Both the position numbers and the translations under genes were made by a program. The notes under the pieces were generated by a model. That model was not told where the DNA came from and did no database searches. It saw only the letters and a list, made by a program, of their open reading frames with translations. Source: Balaenoptera acutorostrata (taxonomy: Eukaryota; Chordata; Mammalia; Artiodactyla; Balaenopteridae). From it: a DNA stretch of 64,000 nt. Where the stretch lies: contig NC_080082.1 in NCBI RefSeq assembly GCF_949987535.1, forward strand, positions 51,064,374-51,128,373, in the 5' to 3' direction. Positions 62,377 through 64,000 of the stretch are shown piece by piece; the stretch's first letter is position 1; each line of letters opens with the position of its first letter.

Positions 62377-62595
62377 AGGCTGAAAACTTTAAAAAAAAAA
62401 AAAGTAGAAAGCTGGATAATGACAACTGTGGGTGGGGACAAAGAAATTCTTACGCACTTTTGGTGAAAGTGTACAGTGGTGTTGCCTTTCTCTACAGCCA
62501 TCTGGTACTACTTAAACAGGTATACATATGCCCCACTTTGGGGTATATATCTAAAGTTGAAAATAATGCAAAAGGATAAATACTTCATGTCTTTC
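61985..62595 (+). mobile_element. L1M fragment with a SINE inserted
   Basis: AGAAATGCAAATGAAGGCAA before and ATTCTTACGCACTTTTGGTG after the SINE are L1 ORF2 C-terminal sequence, plus strand. Confidence 0.75.
62070..62399 (+). mobile_element. CHR-type SINE
   Basis: Full length with perfect AAAAGTAGAAAGCTGG duplications (62054-62069, 62400-62415). Its tail is two A-runs separated by GGCTGAAAACTTT. Confidence 0.94.
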
Positions 62596-62949
62596 AAATG
62601 TCATACCAGTGTATCATCTATCAGGTCCATTCGAGGATTATTTAATTATCTGGGGAAATGTATCATTGTTTCACTTACTATTTACTACTCATTAGGGACC
62701 AGGTTCTCTTAAAATTAGATGTTAAATTTAAAAAGATTGATAAGTTGTGAATGATTCGTCTGGTGGAAAAGGTAGCTGAAGGGTATAGTTTTATTATCCT
62801 ATAACACAGTAACTCGTTTTTGTATCCAACTTAGTGATGTTATTCCTGCATTCTTTCTTTAGGATACCATATGAACTCAGTCTCTCCTAGATAATTGGAA
62901 CTAGCTTGATCATTCCTCTGGCCCTCTCATTAATGAGTTAAATAAATCT

Positions 62950-64000
62950 TTAAAATGTGCTTAGCATATTCTGTTTCATTGGTTTATGTGATTGTCTTTA
63001 TGCCAGTACCATACTGTTTTAACTGCTGTAGCTTTGTCATATACTTTGAAATCAGAAAGTGTGATACCACTTAGATTTCTTACACTTTCTAAAGATTATT
63101 TTTAGCTCTTCCAATTTTTTTCTATTAATATTTCTGTAAAAAATGCCATTGGGGGCTTCCTTGGTGGCGCAGTGGTTGAGAATCCGCCTGCCAATGCAGG
63201 GGACATGGGTTCGAGCCCTGGTCTGGGAAGATCCCACATGCCGCGGAGCAACTAGGCCCGTGAGCCACAACTACTGAGCCTGCGCGTCTGGAGCCTGTGC
63301 TCGGCAACAGGAGAGGCCGTGATGGTGAGAGGCCCGCGCACGGCGATGAAGAGTGGCCCCCACTTGCCGCAATTAGAGGAAGCCCTCGCACAGAAACGAA
63401 GACCCAACACAGCCATAAATAAATAAATAAATAAAATTAAAAAAAAAATGCCATTGGGATTTTTATAGGGATTGCATTGAATCTGTAGATTACATTTTAA
63501 CAATATGAAGTCTTCCAGTCCACAAGCACGCGATCACTTTCCATTTAGTGTCATCTTTAATTTCTTCAATGTTTTATAGTTTTCACTGTACAAGTCTTTC
63601 ATCTCCCTATTTAAGTTTATTCCTAAGTATTTAATTCCTTTTGATGCTATTATAAATGGAATTGTTTTCCTCATTTCCTTTCAGATTGTTTATTGTTAGT
63701 GTATAGAAACACTGTAGTTTTGTATCCTGCAACTGAAAACTAAATTTGTTTAATTCTGACAGTTTTTATGTGGAGCCTTTAGGGTTTTCTATGTCATTTT
63801 CAAATAGGGACAATTTTACTTCTAAGTTTGTTGAGAGTTTTTAGTCATGAAAGGATGTTGAATTTTATGAAATGCTTCTCATCTATTGAGATGATTGTGT
63901 GATTTTTATCCTTTATTCTGTTAATGTGGTATATCACATTGATTTTTGTATGTTGAACCATCTTTGCATCCTAGGGATAAATCATAGTTGGTCATGATGT
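62950..64000 (-). mobile_element. L1 ORF2, minus strand, running off the window
   Basis: ATGCCAGTACCATACTGTTT, TTTATTCCTAAGTATTTAAT and AACCATCTTTGCATCCTAGG are reverse L1 ORF2. Contains a SINE; continues past 64000. Confidence 0.88.
63153..63443 (+). mobile_element. CHR-type SINE
   Basis: Full length; AAAAATGCCATTGGG duplicated at 63138-63152 and 63444-63458. GC-rich body suggests a young copy. Confidence 0.94.

Overview
This window is mammalian nuclear DNA, almost certainly from a whale or dolphin (a hippo is less likely). More than twenty copies of a tRNA-derived SINE of the CHR type are present, many full length with target-site duplications. I saw no ruminant BovB/Bov-A, no pig PRE-1 and no primate Alu sequence. 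L1 retrotransposons make up much of the rest.

The window holds a divergent pair of KRAB zinc-finger genes. On the minus strand lies ZNF568 (ZFP568): an N-terminal exon at 44937-45012 (coding part), KRAB-A at 15849-15975, KRAB-B at 15482-15577, and a terminal exon at 10291-11876 with 15 C2H2 fingers. On the plus strand lies the 5' half of ZNF829: a start-codon exon at 51465-51522, KRAB-A at 56587-56713 and KRAB-B at 57019-57114; its finger exon must lie beyond the window. The two genes point away from a CpG-rich block at about 50.19-51.08 kb that looks like a shared bidirectional promoter. From memory, human chromosome 19q13 has the same ZNF829/ZNF568 head-to-head pair, so gene content and order agree with the protein matches. 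Both proteins should recruit TRIM28 through KRAB and silence DNA targets; mouse ZFP568 is known as the repressor of the placental Igf2-P0 transcript.

Layout: 0-10.3 kb, downstream of ZNF568, old L1, DNA-transposon and SINE remnants. 10.3-16 kb, the three 3' ZNF568 exons. 16.5-36.3 kb, inside one ZNF568 intron, a pile of L1s all antisense to the gene: a full-length L1 (A) carrying two younger L1 insertions, a second long L1 (B) with a different 5' UTR built of about 177-bp tandem units, and older L1M pieces. 36.3-50 kb, LTR, MIR, Tigger and L1M remnants around the ZNF568 N-terminal exon. 50-51.1 kb, the promoter. 51.5-64 kb, ZNF829 exons among SINEs (some nested), old L1, a processed CYB5B pseudogene at 60.6-61.8 kb and an unidentified 5'-truncated retrocopy at 55.7-56.0 kb.

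I found no novel biological system. The most informative items are the seven-finger block duplication in ZNF568, an exon-phase gap near its N terminus, the two L1 5' UTR types, and several cleanly datable nested insertions. Repeat family names rest on recall of consensus sequences; boundaries without a stated duplication are approximate.
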